Shown here in pieces: positions 47,239 to 56,376 of a stretch of 64,000 bases of DNA; positions within the stretch are counted from its first letter, which is position 1, and every line of letters begins with the position of its first letter. The DNA comes from Peribacillus simplex (lineage in GTDB: Bacteria > Bacillota > Bacilli > Bacillales > DSM-1321): NCBI RefSeq assembly GCF_001578185.1, contig NZ_CP011008.1, positions 2,198,001-2,262,000 on the forward strand, in the 5' to 3' direction. Position numbers and translations under genes: made by a program. The notes beneath the pieces were generated by a model. The model was given only the letters and a program-made list of their open reading frames with translations. It did no database searches and was not told where the DNA came from.

Positions 47239-47252
47239 AGAATGTTCGTTCT
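47239..47252. promoter_or_regulatory. TetR operator candidate before the SDR gene
   Basis: The reverse complement, AGAACGAACATTCT, differs by one base from the site at 44598-44611. It lies about 155 bases before the SDR start. Confidence 0.5.
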
Positions 47253-47406
47253 TTAATGTTGGGCGAGGCTGGCAACTTTTCTTGAGTACGGTCCGACCAG
47301 CGGATTCTACTGTATGGCTAAACACCATCCATAGTCACAATCAGGGGTTAGAAAACGCTGCAAAACGGTTTAAAGTTTTACACTAAAAACAGAGGTGGAT
47401 TGCAAA

Positions 47407-48192
47407 ATGAGAAAAATTGTACTTATCACTGGAGTGTCGGGTGGGATTGGCCAAGAGTTGGCGGATCGTTTCGCCAAAGATGGACATGATATAGTGCTGG
47501 TGGCGCGGAGCGAGGGTAAACTTTTGGAACTAGCGAAGGAATATCGGAATAAATATGGCATCCAAACGACAGTCATCGCCAAGGATGTCGCATCACCCGG
47601 CGTACCGGAGGAGATTGTCGCGGAGCTTAAGGAGAAGGGGGTTGTCGTCGACTATCTTGTCAATAATGCCGGCTTCGGTTTGTACGGGACATTCTTGGAA
47701 ACGAAGTTGGAGCAAGAGACGAATATGATTGATGTCAATATCAAGGCTCTGACTGTTATGACGAAGTTGTTCTTGCCGGATATGGTCAAACGGGGCCAAG
47801 GGGGCATTATGAATGTTGCTTCGTTGGTGGGTTTTTTCCCGGGACCTTTGATGTCGGTTTACTACGCGACGAAGGCGTACGTGCTGTCGTTCACCGAGGC
47901 TCTCGAGAACGAGGTGAGCGGCACGGGTGTAACTGTGACGGCACTATGTCCGGGGCTGACGTCAACCGGATTCGTCGATCGTTCGGGTATGGGCGCCTCG
48001 AAGCTGTTCCAGAGTGGGGCCATCATGGAGGCCGGGCAGGTGGCTGAGGAAGGGTACCGAGGCTTTTTGCGCGGGAAGACACTCGTAATGCCAGGGGCTC
48101 GCAACCGGTTCGTGGCGTTCATTCCACGATTAATGCCGCGCAAGATGGTGACCCGTATGGTCAGATCCATGCAGGACAGAACGGGGGATTGA
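47407..48192 (+). CDS. short-chain dehydrogenase/reductase
   Basis: A 261-residue classical SDR. The NAD(P) site is TGVSGGIGQELADRF, the NNAG element is present, and the catalytic YYATKAYVLSF carries Tyr and Lys after the active-site serine in NVASLVGFFPGP. The ATG at 47407 has AGAGGTGG upstream. Its second half is much richer in G+C than its neighbours, with codons unlike those of the rest of the window, which suggests transfer. Substrate unknown. Confidence 0.87.
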   Translation: MRKIVLITGVSGGIGQELADRFAKDGHDIVLVARSEGKLLELAKEYRNKYGIQTTVIAKDVASPGVPEEIVAELKEKGVVVDYLVNNAGFGLYGTFLETKLEQETNMIDVNIKALTVMTKLFLPDMVKRGQGGIMNVASLVGFFPGPLMSVYYATKAYVLSFTEALENEVSGTGVTVTALCPGLTSTGFVDRSGMGASKLFQSGAIMEAGQVAEEGYRGFLRGKTLVMPGARNRFVAFIPRLMPRKMVTRMVRSMQDRTGD

Positions 48193-48350
48193 CCTTATGG
48201 AGGGCGGCCAGGATTGGCTGTTGATTACGGCCTGACAACCCAGCCAAGGGCTCCCAACTTATCCGAACGATGCTCTCAGCAAAGAACGCAATTACTAATC
48301 TGTTGCGGATATATTCTACAACACAATTTCAATTATTTGGAGGTCAATTA

Positions 48351-49391
48351 TTGAATTATTCTCAATCTATTCAAAACTTGTTTAAACCATTCGCAATCGG
48401 AAATACGACATTGGCAAATCGTATAGTGATGGCACCGATGACGAGACAATTTTCTCCTGAAGGAGTGCCTGGTCCGGATGTGGCGGCCTATTATCGCCGC
48501 AGGGCCGAAAATGGCGTTGGACTTATCGTGACAGAAGGTACGGTGATTAATCATTCGGATTCGTCCAATCAAGTCAATGTACCGCATTTCTATGGCGAAG
48601 CTGCATTAAACGGTTGGGCAAACGTCGTGGCTGCTGTACACGAAGTAGGCGGACGGATTATTCCGCAGATTTGGCATATGGGTGCGCAAGGCCATGTTGG
48701 CGATTATTCGGAATTGGATATCGCCGCAATCGTTCAAGCCTTTGCGCAGGCAGCATTCGAAGCCAAGCGGCTTGGGTTCGACGGCATTGAGCTTCACGGT
48801 GCGCATGGATATTTGATCGACCAATTCTTCTGGGAGAAAACGAACCCGCGTACCGACAGCTGTGGCGGTGACATGGTTGCCCGCATCCGCTTCGCGGTCG
48901 AGGTCATCGAAGCTTGCCGCCATGCCGTCGGACTGGAATTCCCGATTGTGCTGCGGTTCTCGCAATGGAAGCAGACGGATTTTACAGCGAAACTGGCAGC
49001 AACGCCGGCGCTGCTGGAACGGTTCCTGACGCCACTTTCCGATGCGGGCGTCGATATTTTCCACTGCTCGACCCGCCGTTTCTGGGAGCCTGAGTTCGAA
49101 GGCTCCAATCTGAATCTCGCCGGATGGACAAAAAAGCTGACGGGTAAACCGACGATTACAGTTGGATCGGTCGGTCTGGATAACGATTTTACGAGTCACT
49201 TTACGGAAGGAAAGAGTGCCAAAAATACCAAGATCGGCGGGTTAATCGAAAGGCTTGATCGTGAAGAATTTGATCTGGTGGCCGTGGGTCGGGCATTAAT
49301 GGTTTATCCTGCTTGGGTAAACAAGATTCGTGACGGCCGAACAGCTGAATTGGTTCCCTTTACATCTGAGTCAGTGAGAACACTTCATTAA
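48351..49391 (+). CDS. old-yellow-enzyme-type oxidoreductase, G+C-rich
   Basis: A 346-residue OYE barrel with FKPFAIGNTTLANRIVMAPM, QIWHMGAQG, GIELHGAHGYLIDQFFWEK and RTDSCGGDM. The start is TTG at 48351, seven bases after GGAGG. The stretch between HMGAQG and the following helix (DIAAIVQAF) is about 30 residues shorter than I expect for the family, so an in-frame deletion may have removed an active-site loop. Base composition is clearly higher in G+C than the surroundings and continues the island that starts in the SDR gene. Confidence 0.82.
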   Translation: MNYSQSIQNLFKPFAIGNTTLANRIVMAPMTRQFSPEGVPGPDVAAYYRRRAENGVGLIVTEGTVINHSDSSNQVNVPHFYGEAALNGWANVVAAVHEVGGRIIPQIWHMGAQGHVGDYSELDIAAIVQAFAQAAFEAKRLGFDGIELHGAHGYLIDQFFWEKTNPRTDSCGGDMVARIRFAVEVIEACRHAVGLEFPIVLRFSQWKQTDFTAKLAATPALLERFLTPLSDAGVDIFHCSTRRFWEPEFEGSNLNLAGWTKKLTGKPTITVGSVGLDNDFTSHFTEGKSAKNTKIGGLIERLDREEFDLVAVGRALMVYPAWVNKIRDGRTAELVPFTSESVRTLH

Positions 49392-49596
49392 GCCTCCGTT
49401 TGATTAGTTAACACAAGATACATTCTGGAGTTTATGGATAAAAGTGCTATACGATTGCCGCACAGCGAAGTATATGGAGATTCATGACAGCGATAAAGTT
49501 GTAGGGACTGAGACGAAAACTATGAATTCAAATTAAGAGATCCAATCTATCCAATACTTTGATGCATAATATTTTGTTATGTCTGTCTTTAAAAAA

Positions 49597-49663
49597 AGAG
49601 GATAAGAGAATCTTATTATTCCATAGAGAATGGGGAGGGCTGCGGCATCCTCTTTTCTTCATC
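49597..49663 (+). terminator. possible terminator after the oxidoreductase gene
   Basis: AAAGAGGAT and ATCCTCTTT are complementary arms about 45 bases apart, followed by a T-rich stretch. The loop is long, so this is tentative. The rest of the gap of about 400 bases from 49392 to 49800 holds nothing I recognise. Confidence 0.4.
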
Positions 49664-49799
49664 CTTAACGTATTAGAAGATTGAAAGACTAGTAATCCAA
49701 AAGATTAATAATGAACATCTTTGATTGAAAACTTTTCTAATACGTTTGACAATTGGATTTATCGTGTTAATATAAAGGCAAATGAAATATATATACAAT

Positions 49800-49915
49800 T
49801 TGTACCACTAGGGGTGCTTTATAGGTAAAAACTGATTTTACCTGAGAAGCTGAGATTAAAGTATGACTTTAAGACCCTTAGAACCTGATCTGGTTTATAC
49901 CAGCGTAGGGAAGTG
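49800..49915 (+). promoter_or_regulatory. TPP (thiamine pyrophosphate) riboswitch
   Basis: The THI-box pattern is complete: ACTAGGGGTGC at 49808-49818, CTGAGA at 49850, then GACCCTTAGAACCTGATCTG and ACCAGCGTAGGGAAG at the 3' side. It controls the thiamine operon that follows and is followed by a terminator. Confidence 0.95.
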
Positions 49916-49953
49916 GGGTCTGGGACAATACGTTTCTGTATTATTTCAAGTAC

Positions 49954-49990
49954 AACCACTTTCTTTACGTTAAAGAAAGTGGTTTTTTAT
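49954..49990 (+). terminator. riboswitch terminator before tenA
   Basis: AACCACTTTCTTTA pairs perfectly with TAAAGAAAGTGGTT and a T run follows. It is the expected off-state hairpin for the TPP riboswitch. Confidence 0.9.
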
Positions 49991-50063
49991 TTGCAAAAAA
50001 AGGGGTTAAAAAAGGCTTTTATCCGTATCATTCATAAAAAAATAGAATTTGGAGGTAATGGAC

Positions 50064-50747
50064 ATGAAGTTTTCAGAGGAAATCCGCCAGGAAGTAGATC
50101 ATATTTGGGAAGCTAGCTTTAATCACCCGTTTGTTGCAGGAATAGGAGATGGCACATTGCCAATAGAGTGTTTTCGTTTTTATGTCAAGCAGGATGCCTA
50201 TTATTTATCTCATTTTGCTAGAGTTCAAGCTTTAGGAGCAGTCAAGGCTACAGATTTACATACAACAAGCAGGCTTGCCGGCCACGCACAGGGAACATAT
50301 GAAGCGGAGTTGAAGCTTCATGAAAATTTTTCTGAGAGATTAGGCATCACCAAAGAAGAACGGGAAAATTTCAAACCTGCCCCGACTGCCTATGCTTACA
50401 CTTCCCATATGTATCGTGCGGCATATTCTGGACATTTAGGTGACGTTATTGCGGCTATCTTGCCATGTTATTGGCTGTATTATGAAATAGGTGAAAAGCT
50501 GCAAGAGTGTAAACCGGAAGAGCCGATTTATCAAGAATGGATAGCGGCTTACGGTGGAGAGTGGTTCCGCTCTTTGGTAGAAGAACAAATTGCGAGGCTT
50601 GATGAGATTGCTGAAAAGGTAACAGATGAAGATAAGGAAAGAATGAAGGAGCATTTTATCCTTAGCAGCCAATATGAGTACTCATTTTGGGAAATGGCTT
50701 ATCGTTTAGAGACATGGCCTGTGCATAAGGAAACACTAGAAGTATAA
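50064..50747 (+). CDS. tenA: thiaminase II / aminopyrimidine aminohydrolase
   Basis: A 227-residue TenA protein that salvages the pyrimidine from broken-down thiamine by hydrolysing aminopyrimidine. The active-site cysteine is in AAILPCYWLYYEIGEKL, and FRFYVKQDAYYLSHFARVQ and WIAAYGGEWF are conserved. I use the ATG at 50064, eight bases after GGAGGT. It heads the operon after the TPP riboswitch. Confidence 0.94.
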   Translation: MKFSEEIRQEVDHIWEASFNHPFVAGIGDGTLPIECFRFYVKQDAYYLSHFARVQALGAVKATDLHTTSRLAGHAQGTYEAELKLHENFSERLGITKEERENFKPAPTAYAYTSHMYRAAYSGHLGDVIAAILPCYWLYYEIGEKLQECKPEEPIYQEWIAAYGGEWFRSLVEEQIARLDEIAEKVTDEDKERMKEHFILSSQYEYSFWEMAYRLETWPVHKETLEV

Positions 50748-50760
50748 AGGAGATTGAAAC

Positions 50761-51345
50761 ATGAAAAAAGGGTTGAAATTAACGGATATATTAGTCACGA
50801 TCGTGATTGCCGTAGCATTTGGAATCGTTTATATCCTTTGGGGTTCGATTTATTATTCCGTTAAACCATTAGGATTACATCTAGATCAACTTATTTATGG
50901 AATGTGGTTTATAGCTGGCCCCGTCGCCTTTTTGATTTTACGGAAACCGGGTGTGGCACTTCTGGCAGAGATAGCTGCAGCTTCAGGTGAATTCTTTCTA
51001 GGTTCACCATGGGGGCTGTCCGTACTCTTATATGGGGTGGTCCAAGGTTTGTTCGCTGAACTGGTATTCATGGCGTTCAAATATAAAAAATTCAATATGC
51101 CGGTGGCCGTTTTAGCTGCGATAGCTTCCTGCCTTGCATCAGTATTAATGGATTTTGCCTACGGGGAAATAGGTGCTCTCACTCTTTGGAATTTATCGTT
51201 ATTCATGATAGCGAGGTTTGTGGGTTCCATATTCTTTGCAGGTGTAACTGCTTATTATCTAGTTAAAGTCCTGGAAGCAACAGGAGTAACTAATCTAGTT
51301 CGTCCAGTTTCAAGTAAAGATTATGCAGAACTGGACCAAAAGTAG
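50761..51345 (+). CDS. ykoE: thiamine-precursor ECF transporter, S component YkoE
   Basis: A 194-residue membrane protein with about five to six helices, with IPIxFG-type start replaced by VAFGIVYILWGSIYYSV, and GEFFLGSPWGLSVLLYG. It matches YkoE, the substrate-binding part of the YkoEDC system that takes up hydroxymethylpyrimidine. It follows tenA by 13 bases and precedes ykoD. Confidence 0.92.
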   Translation: MKKGLKLTDILVTIVIAVAFGIVYILWGSIYYSVKPLGLHLDQLIYGMWFIAGPVAFLILRKPGVALLAEIAAASGEFFLGSPWGLSVLLYGVVQGLFAELVFMAFKYKKFNMPVAVLAAIASCLASVLMDFAYGEIGALTLWNLSLFMIARFVGSIFFAGVTAYYLVKVLEATGVTNLVRPVSSKDYAELDQK

Positions 51346-51357
51346 AGGTTGATGGCC

Positions 51358-52818
51358 ATGAAACCAATCGTTTCTGTTGAGAAGTTAAGAATGAAATTTC
51401 CAGGTGATGGGTCTTTGATTTTCAAGGACCTATCAGTCTCGATTGATAAAGGTGAAAAAGTTCTATTGTTGGGACCATCAGGATGTGGTAAGTCGACTCT
51501 TTTGCAAGTGTTAAGCGGATTGATTCCGAATTCCATCGAAGTCCCGATGAAAGCGGAGAAATTGAAATGCGCTTCTTCATGGGGATATGTTTTTCAAGAC
51601 CCTGATAGTCAGTTTTGCATGCCATTTGCCGATGAGGAAATTGCCTTCGTCCTTGAGAACCTTTCCGTCCCTAAAGAAGAAATGAATGAGAAAATCCAAA
51701 ATCATATTCGTAAAGTAGGATTGAACCTAGGCCATACAAGTATAGAAACATTATCAGGCGGGATGAAACAGCGTCTGGCAATCGCTTCAGTATTGGCCCT
51801 TGAACCGGAAGTGATATTTTTAGATGAACCAACCGCCATGCTTGATCCGGAAGGAACTAAAGAAATCTGGGATTTGTTGAAGGAAGTCGGTCGAGACAAA
51901 ACGGTAATTATCGTCGAGCATAAAATTGACCATGTTTTAGAATTCATCGAACGAATCGTGCTTTTTAACGGTGAAGGTGAAATCATAGCTGATGGTCCAA
52001 GAGATACCATTCTTTCACTATATAAAAATGAAATGAAAGAACATGGAATTTGGTTCCCTGGTGTTTGGGATGAATATATACAAGAGAATGCCCCCATTCG
52101 GGAACAACAATTTGCAGACGGTTCACCCCTAATGCATGTGCAAGGATTTAGCGGTTTTCGGAATAAAGAGGAAAAAATCAAGGTTGATGAATTGATGGTC
52201 CATTCAGGGGAATGGATTGTAATCAGGGGAGAAAATGGCGCGGGGAAGAGTACTCTTTTGCATGCACTGATGCAGTTCATAAAAACGAATGGTACGTATG
52301 AATTAATGGGAGCCCCTATTAAAAGGATGAAAAATCTAACCAATCATATGACGTTTGTCTTTCAAAATCCTGAGTTTCAGTTCGTTGCAAATTCTGTATA
52401 TGAAGAGATTGCTTATTCATTGCGAATTGGAAAAAGGCCACAACAAGAAATAAGGGAGCGAGTTCAATCATTGCTTGAAGTGTTCCGCCTAGAGGCCCAT
52501 CGGGATAAACATCCATTTCAATTATCAATGGGTCAAAAGCGTCGCTTAAGTGTAGCTGCCTCTATCGTCATAGACAAAAAAATCATTCTCTTGGATGAGC
52601 CTACCTTTGGCCAAGATTCGAAAAATACCTTTGCATTACTGGAATGGTTTGAGGAATATCGAAGGCGCGGAACAACAGTGATCATGGTAACTCATGACGA
52701 TCATATTTCAAGAAACTTTGCAACCAGGATCTGGACGGTTAAAGAAGGAAATGTAATAAGTGATGAAAAGGTCAACACGCAATCCGGATTTATGGAGACC
52801 AAAGTTTTATCATTTTAA
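51358..52818 (+). CDS. ykoD: thiamine-precursor ECF transporter, double ATPase YkoD
   Basis: A 486-residue protein with two fused ABC ATPase domains. Domain 1 has GPSGCGKSTLLQVLSG and LSGGMKQRLAIASVLALEPE. Domain 2 has RGENGAGKSTLLHALM and LSMGQKRRLSVAAS with LLDEPTFGQD. One protein supplies both ATPase units of the transporter. The ATG at 51358 has AGAGG nine bases upstream, against two earlier in-frame starts at 51349 and 51352. Confidence 0.94.
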   Translation: MKPIVSVEKLRMKFPGDGSLIFKDLSVSIDKGEKVLLLGPSGCGKSTLLQVLSGLIPNSIEVPMKAEKLKCASSWGYVFQDPDSQFCMPFADEEIAFVLENLSVPKEEMNEKIQNHIRKVGLNLGHTSIETLSGGMKQRLAIASVLALEPEVIFLDEPTAMLDPEGTKEIWDLLKEVGRDKTVIIVEHKIDHVLEFIERIVLFNGEGEIIADGPRDTILSLYKNEMKEHGIWFPGVWDEYIQENAPIREQQFADGSPLMHVQGFSGFRNKEEKIKVDELMVHSGEWIVIRGENGAGKSTLLHALMQFIKTNGTYELMGAPIKRMKNLTNHMTFVFQNPEFQFVANSVYEEIAYSLRIGKRPQQEIRERVQSLLEVFRLEAHRDKHPFQLSMGQKRRLSVAASIVIDKKIILLDEPTFGQDSKNTFALLEWFEEYRRRGTTVIMVTHDDHISRNFATRIWTVKEGNVISDEKVNTQSGFMETKVLSF

Positions 52819-52834
52819 AAGGAGTGTCATGTAG

Positions 52835-53611
52835 ATGAATGTTTCAAGTGCAGAAACATGGCTCCATAAGGTTAATCCAAGCCTTAAACTATGCGCATTG
52901 CTTGTTTTATGCATTGTGGCATTATTCATTCATGATCTGAACTATATGATGAATGTGACCATTGGTGTTTTATTCTTATTTTTGTGTTTTACGGGGCATT
53001 CGATGAAACGCATCTTACTTTTGTCAATCCCTTTTTGTTTCATTTTTATATCCACTTCTCTAGCAATGATTTTATTCGGTAAAGGTGAGACACTTTGGTT
53101 TGAGTGGGGTCTTATATCGATTACGGAAGAAAGTTTCATGAGGGGGTTACTGGTAGGCTTTCGAGCTTTGCTTTTTGCGGCACTTGGTTTAACTTTTTCC
53201 TTGACGACGAGACCTGTGAACTTGTTTTATTCCTTAATGCAGCAAGTTAAGCTTAAACCGAAATATGCTTATAGTTTCATGGCAGCTTTAAGGCTTATCC
53301 CCATCATGATGGAAGAGTTACAAACGATACGAAACGCGATGAGGGTACGCGGTTTCGAAAGGGGAAAAGGGATCAGATCGGTATATTATAAAATGAAAGC
53401 CTATTCCATCCCATTGTTATCCGGAAGCATCAGACGTGCTCACAGAATCGCGGTTGCGATGGAGGCGAAGCGATTTACAGACACTCGGGATCGAACATAC
53501 TATTATGAATTTGGGTTTTCAATAAAAGACCATGGATTCATTCTGTATTTTATCGTCCTGCTGTTGGCAGGGTTTTATCTATCGGTTCATTTCCCGTTAC
53601 TACCTATTTGA
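52835..53611 (+). CDS. ykoC: thiamine-precursor ECF transporter, permease YkoC
   Basis: A 258-residue T component with about six helices. MRVRGFERGKG carries the Ala/Arg-Gly coupling motif, and a second motif MEAKRFTDTRD follows. It links YkoE and YkoD. The AAAAGGAG site is 13 bases before the ATG. Confidence 0.92.
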   Translation: MNVSSAETWLHKVNPSLKLCALLVLCIVALFIHDLNYMMNVTIGVLFLFLCFTGHSMKRILLLSIPFCFIFISTSLAMILFGKGETLWFEWGLISITEESFMRGLLVGFRALLFAALGLTFSLTTRPVNLFYSLMQQVKLKPKYAYSFMAALRLIPIMMEELQTIRNAMRVRGFERGKGIRSVYYKMKAYSIPLLSGSIRRAHRIAVAMEAKRFTDTRDRTYYYEFGFSIKDHGFILYFIVLLLAGFYLSVHFPLLPI

Positions 53612-53651
53612 TTTTATGAGATTGCAAGTTTACTAGTTAGGGGTTCTAAGT

Positions 53652-54263
53652 ATGAATGCACAAGAATTGCATATTATTTCTACTGGGAAACAGCCAATTG
53701 AAAAGTTCGTAGAAATCGCTTCAAACATTCAGGAACATGTTGATTTCTTCTATCTAAGGGAAAAAAATATGAATGCATCAGAACTCTATCGAGCAGTGAC
53801 CCTGTTACATAATAATAAGATTCCGCTGTCTAAGATCATCATTAATGACAGGGTGGATGTAGCCTGGGCGCACAAAGTATTTGGTGTGCAATTGGCTTTT
53901 CATAGTTTAGATGCAGGAGTCGTAAAAAGAGCATTTCCAGGGATGAGTGTTGGCTGTTCGATCCATTCCATGGATGAAGCAAAAGCCGCTTTCCGCTTCG
54001 GTGCCAATTACGCGATTTATGGTCATGTTTTTGAAACGGATTCAAAACGCGGTCTTCCTCCTAAGGGAGTTGAGGAGCTTCATGCAATCACAAAAAATGT
54101 CAATCTTCCGATTATTGCAATAGGCGGAATAACACCCTCCAATTGCCAAATCGTGCGCGATGCTGGGGCACAAGGAATTGCAGTCATGTCAGGTGTGCTT
54201 GAAGCGGAAAATCCGGTTAGAGCCGTTAAAGAATATTCGAAGTCTTTAGGAAAGGAGACATAA
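53652..54263 (+). CDS. tenI: thiazole tautomerase TenI (ThiE-like)
   Basis: A 203-residue TIM barrel of the ThiE/TenI family, which aromatises the thiazole carboxylate made by ThiG. VDFFYLREKNMNA, IIINDRVDVAWA, GCSIHSMDEA, YGHVFETDSKRG and IIAIGGITPSNCQIV are conserved. Short length and position before thiO fit TenI better than thiamine-phosphate synthase. Histidine in the GCSIHS motif is the usual catalytic residue. Confidence 0.9.
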   Translation: MNAQELHIISTGKQPIEKFVEIASNIQEHVDFFYLREKNMNASELYRAVTLLHNNKIPLSKIIINDRVDVAWAHKVFGVQLAFHSLDAGVVKRAFPGMSVGCSIHSMDEAKAAFRFGANYAIYGHVFETDSKRGLPPKGVEELHAITKNVNLPIIAIGGITPSNCQIVRDAGAQGIAVMSGVLEAENPVRAVKEYSKSLGKET

Positions 54264-54264
54264 G

Positions 54265-55389
54265 ATGAATTCCATATATGATGCAATCATTGTTGGGGGA
54301 GGAGTAATTGGTGGATCCATTGCTTTTCAATTAGCCAAACGAGGTAAAAAGGTCCTTTTATTGGAAAAAGATAGACTTGCCAGTAAAGCTTCCGGTGCTG
54401 CAGCCGGGATGTTAGGAGCACAGGCTGAGCTGGATGCAGATAACCCGCTCTTTACATTGGCAAGCCGAAGCAGGGGGATGTTTCCTGCACTGTCGAAAGA
54501 ATTGAAAGACATAAGTGGAATAGACATCGAATTAGTGAATAAGGGTATGTTTAAGGTGGCGCTTACGGATGACCAGGTTGCAGAGCTGAAGAAAATGATC
54601 AAAGTCCAGCAAGATGCGGGACTTGAGGCGGAATGGTTATCTACTGCCGAAATAAGGAAAACGGAACCGCTTCTATCGGATGAGATTAAGGGAGGCATGT
54701 TCATTCCGGGGGATGGACAAGTTTCAGCAACAAGGCTGTCGCTCGCTTTTACTAAATCTGCAGCTGCCCTTGGTGTGGATATAAAGGAATTTGTCCATGT
54801 TTTTGATTTACGTACGGAAAATGGATATGTAAAAGGAGTGTCCACTAATATAGGGGAATTTTCAAGTGAAAATGTAATTGTGGCAAGTGGGGCGTGGAGT
54901 GCTTTCCTCCTTGAAAAGTCAGGAATAAACCTCGATACCTATCCGATAAAGGGGGAGTGCTTCTCCGTCCTGACTGATCGTCCATTGCTTGAAAAAACGA
55001 TCTTTTCACATGGCTGCTATCTTGTACCCAAAGTTGGCGGGAGAATCATTGTCGGGGCAACGGTAAAAGCGAACACTTTCGATCAAAAGGTAAGTATGGA
55101 AGGGATCTCAACGTTAATAGAAAAGGCAACGCAATTGCTTCCGGCAATTAAAGAAACCGAGTGGGAAAAGACATGGGCAGGTATACGCCCTCAAACAGGG
55201 GACGGCCTGCCGTACTTTGGTGAACATCCAGCATACAAAGGACTTTTCATTGCAACGGGTCACTTCAGGAATGGTATCCTGCTTTCTCCAATTACAGGCG
55301 TACTTATTGCGGATATTGTGGAAGGGAAGACAAACCCTGAATGGTCCGCTTTTCGATTGGAGCGTTCGATACAGACCCAATTTTCATAA
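54265..55389 (+). CDS. thiO: glycine oxidase
   Basis: A 374-residue FAD enzyme that oxidises glycine to iminoglyoxylate for thiazole synthesis. It begins with the dinucleotide-binding DAIIVGGGVIGGSIAFQLA, then GAAAGMLGAQAELDAD, and ends with WAGIRPQTGDGLPYFGEH and ATGHFRNGILLSP, typical of ThiO. It starts just after tenI with an AAAGGAG site and is followed by thiS. Confidence 0.94.
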   Translation: MNSIYDAIIVGGGVIGGSIAFQLAKRGKKVLLLEKDRLASKASGAAAGMLGAQAELDADNPLFTLASRSRGMFPALSKELKDISGIDIELVNKGMFKVALTDDQVAELKKMIKVQQDAGLEAEWLSTAEIRKTEPLLSDEIKGGMFIPGDGQVSATRLSLAFTKSAAALGVDIKEFVHVFDLRTENGYVKGVSTNIGEFSSENVIVASGAWSAFLLEKSGINLDTYPIKGECFSVLTDRPLLEKTIFSHGCYLVPKVGGRIIVGATVKANTFDQKVSMEGISTLIEKATQLLPAIKETEWEKTWAGIRPQTGDGLPYFGEHPAYKGLFIATGHFRNGILLSPITGVLIADIVEGKTNPEWSAFRLERSIQTQFS

Positions 55390-55403
55390 TGGAGGTGAAT
55401 GAA

Positions 55404-55607
55404 TTGGAATTGATTATTAACGGGGAAAAAATACGGATTCCTGCTGATGAGTCAACAGTTACAGGACTTTTGCAACACTTTAATTTACATCAAAAAGTAG
55501 TGATCGTTGAATTGAATGATGAAATATTAGCAAAAGAAAATCAAAGTGAAACACTTTTGTCAAATGGGGACAAGGTCGAGATTGTACATTTTGTAGGAGG
55601 CGGATGA
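55404..55607 (+). CDS. thiS: sulfur carrier protein ThiS
   Basis: A 67-residue ubiquitin-like carrier that takes a thiocarboxylate on its C-terminal glycine, visible as FVGGG. The TTG at 55404 is seven bases after GGAGGT, giving [12 protein letters not shown] as in other ThiS proteins. A longer frame upstream lies inside thiO. It is two bases before thiG. Confidence 0.95.
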   Translation: MELIINGEKIRIPADESTVTGLLQHFNLHQKVVIVELNDEILAKENQSETLLSNGDKVEIVHFVGGG

Positions 55608-55608
55608 T

Positions 55609-56376
55609 ATGTTAAAGATTGGTTCTTATGAATTTTCTTCTAGGTTATTATTAGGTACTGGGAAATATCCAAACTTCGATGTTCAAAAGCAATCAGTGGA
55701 GGTTTCGGAGACGGAAATATTAACATTTGCAGTTCGGAGAATGAACATTTTCGAAGCCAGTCAACCAAATTTTTTAGAAAAGCTTGATTTGAAAAAATAT
55801 ACCCTCCTTCCCAATACAGCAGGAGCCAAGACGGCAAAAGAAGCAGTGCGCATAGCCCAACTTGCTAAGGCTTCCGGGTTATGTGACATGATTAAGGTGG
55901 AAGTCATCGGCTGTCAAAAAACACTTCTGCCTGATCCGATTGAAACCTTAAAAGCTGCTGAAGAATTAGTGAAACTGGGATTCACTGTATTACCCTATAC
56001 TTCGGATGATGTTTTGCTTGCAAAACGCTTGGAAGAAGTAGGCTGTCATGCAATAATGCCTGGTGCTTCACCGATTGGCTCAGGTCAAGGAATTATAAAC
56101 CCACTGAACTTGCGATTCATCATGGAACAATCAGAGGTTCCTGTAATTGTTGATGCAGGGATTGGAACACCCTCCGATGCGGCAATTGCCATGGAATTAG
56201 GTGCGGATGGCGTGTTGCTTAACACTGCAGTTTCCGGAGCAAAAAACCCAATCAAAATGGCGAAAGCAATGAAACTTGCCATTGAGGCAGGTCGCATGGG
56301 TTATGAAGCGGGCAGAATAGAAAAAAATGAGTACGCCATTGCAAGCAGTCCAGTTGAAGGAATGAGCATTGGATGA
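55609..56376 (+). CDS. thiG: thiazole synthase
   Basis: A 255-residue TIM barrel that builds the thiazole from iminoglyoxylate, deoxyxylulose phosphate and ThiS sulfur. The Schiff-base lysine is in [10 protein letters not shown], and [30 protein letters not shown] and [20 protein letters not shown] are conserved. It overlaps thiF as ATGA. Confidence 0.96.
   Translation: MLKIGSYEFSSRLLLGTGKYPNFDVQKQSVEVSETEILTFAVRRMNIFEASQPNFLEKLDLKKYTLLPNTAGAKTAKEAVRIAQLAKASGLCDMIKVEVIGCQKTLLPDPIETLKAAEELVKLGFTVLPYTSDDVLLAKRLEEVGCHAIMPGASPIGSGQGIINPLNLRFIMEQSEVPVIVDAGIGTPSDAAIAMELGADGVLLNTAVSGAKNPIKMAKAMKLAIEAGRMGYEAGRIEKNEYAIASSPVEGMSIG

Noticed and set aside
47099..47386. 95-codon open frame between the OYE and SDR genes
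   Set aside because: It overlaps the end of the OYE gene, has no ribosome binding site, and covers a probable operator.
48606..49199. 197-codon minus-strand open frame opposite the second OYE gene
   Set aside because: It is long only because the region is G+C rich; its sequence is unlike a real protein and lies antisense to conserved OYE motifs.
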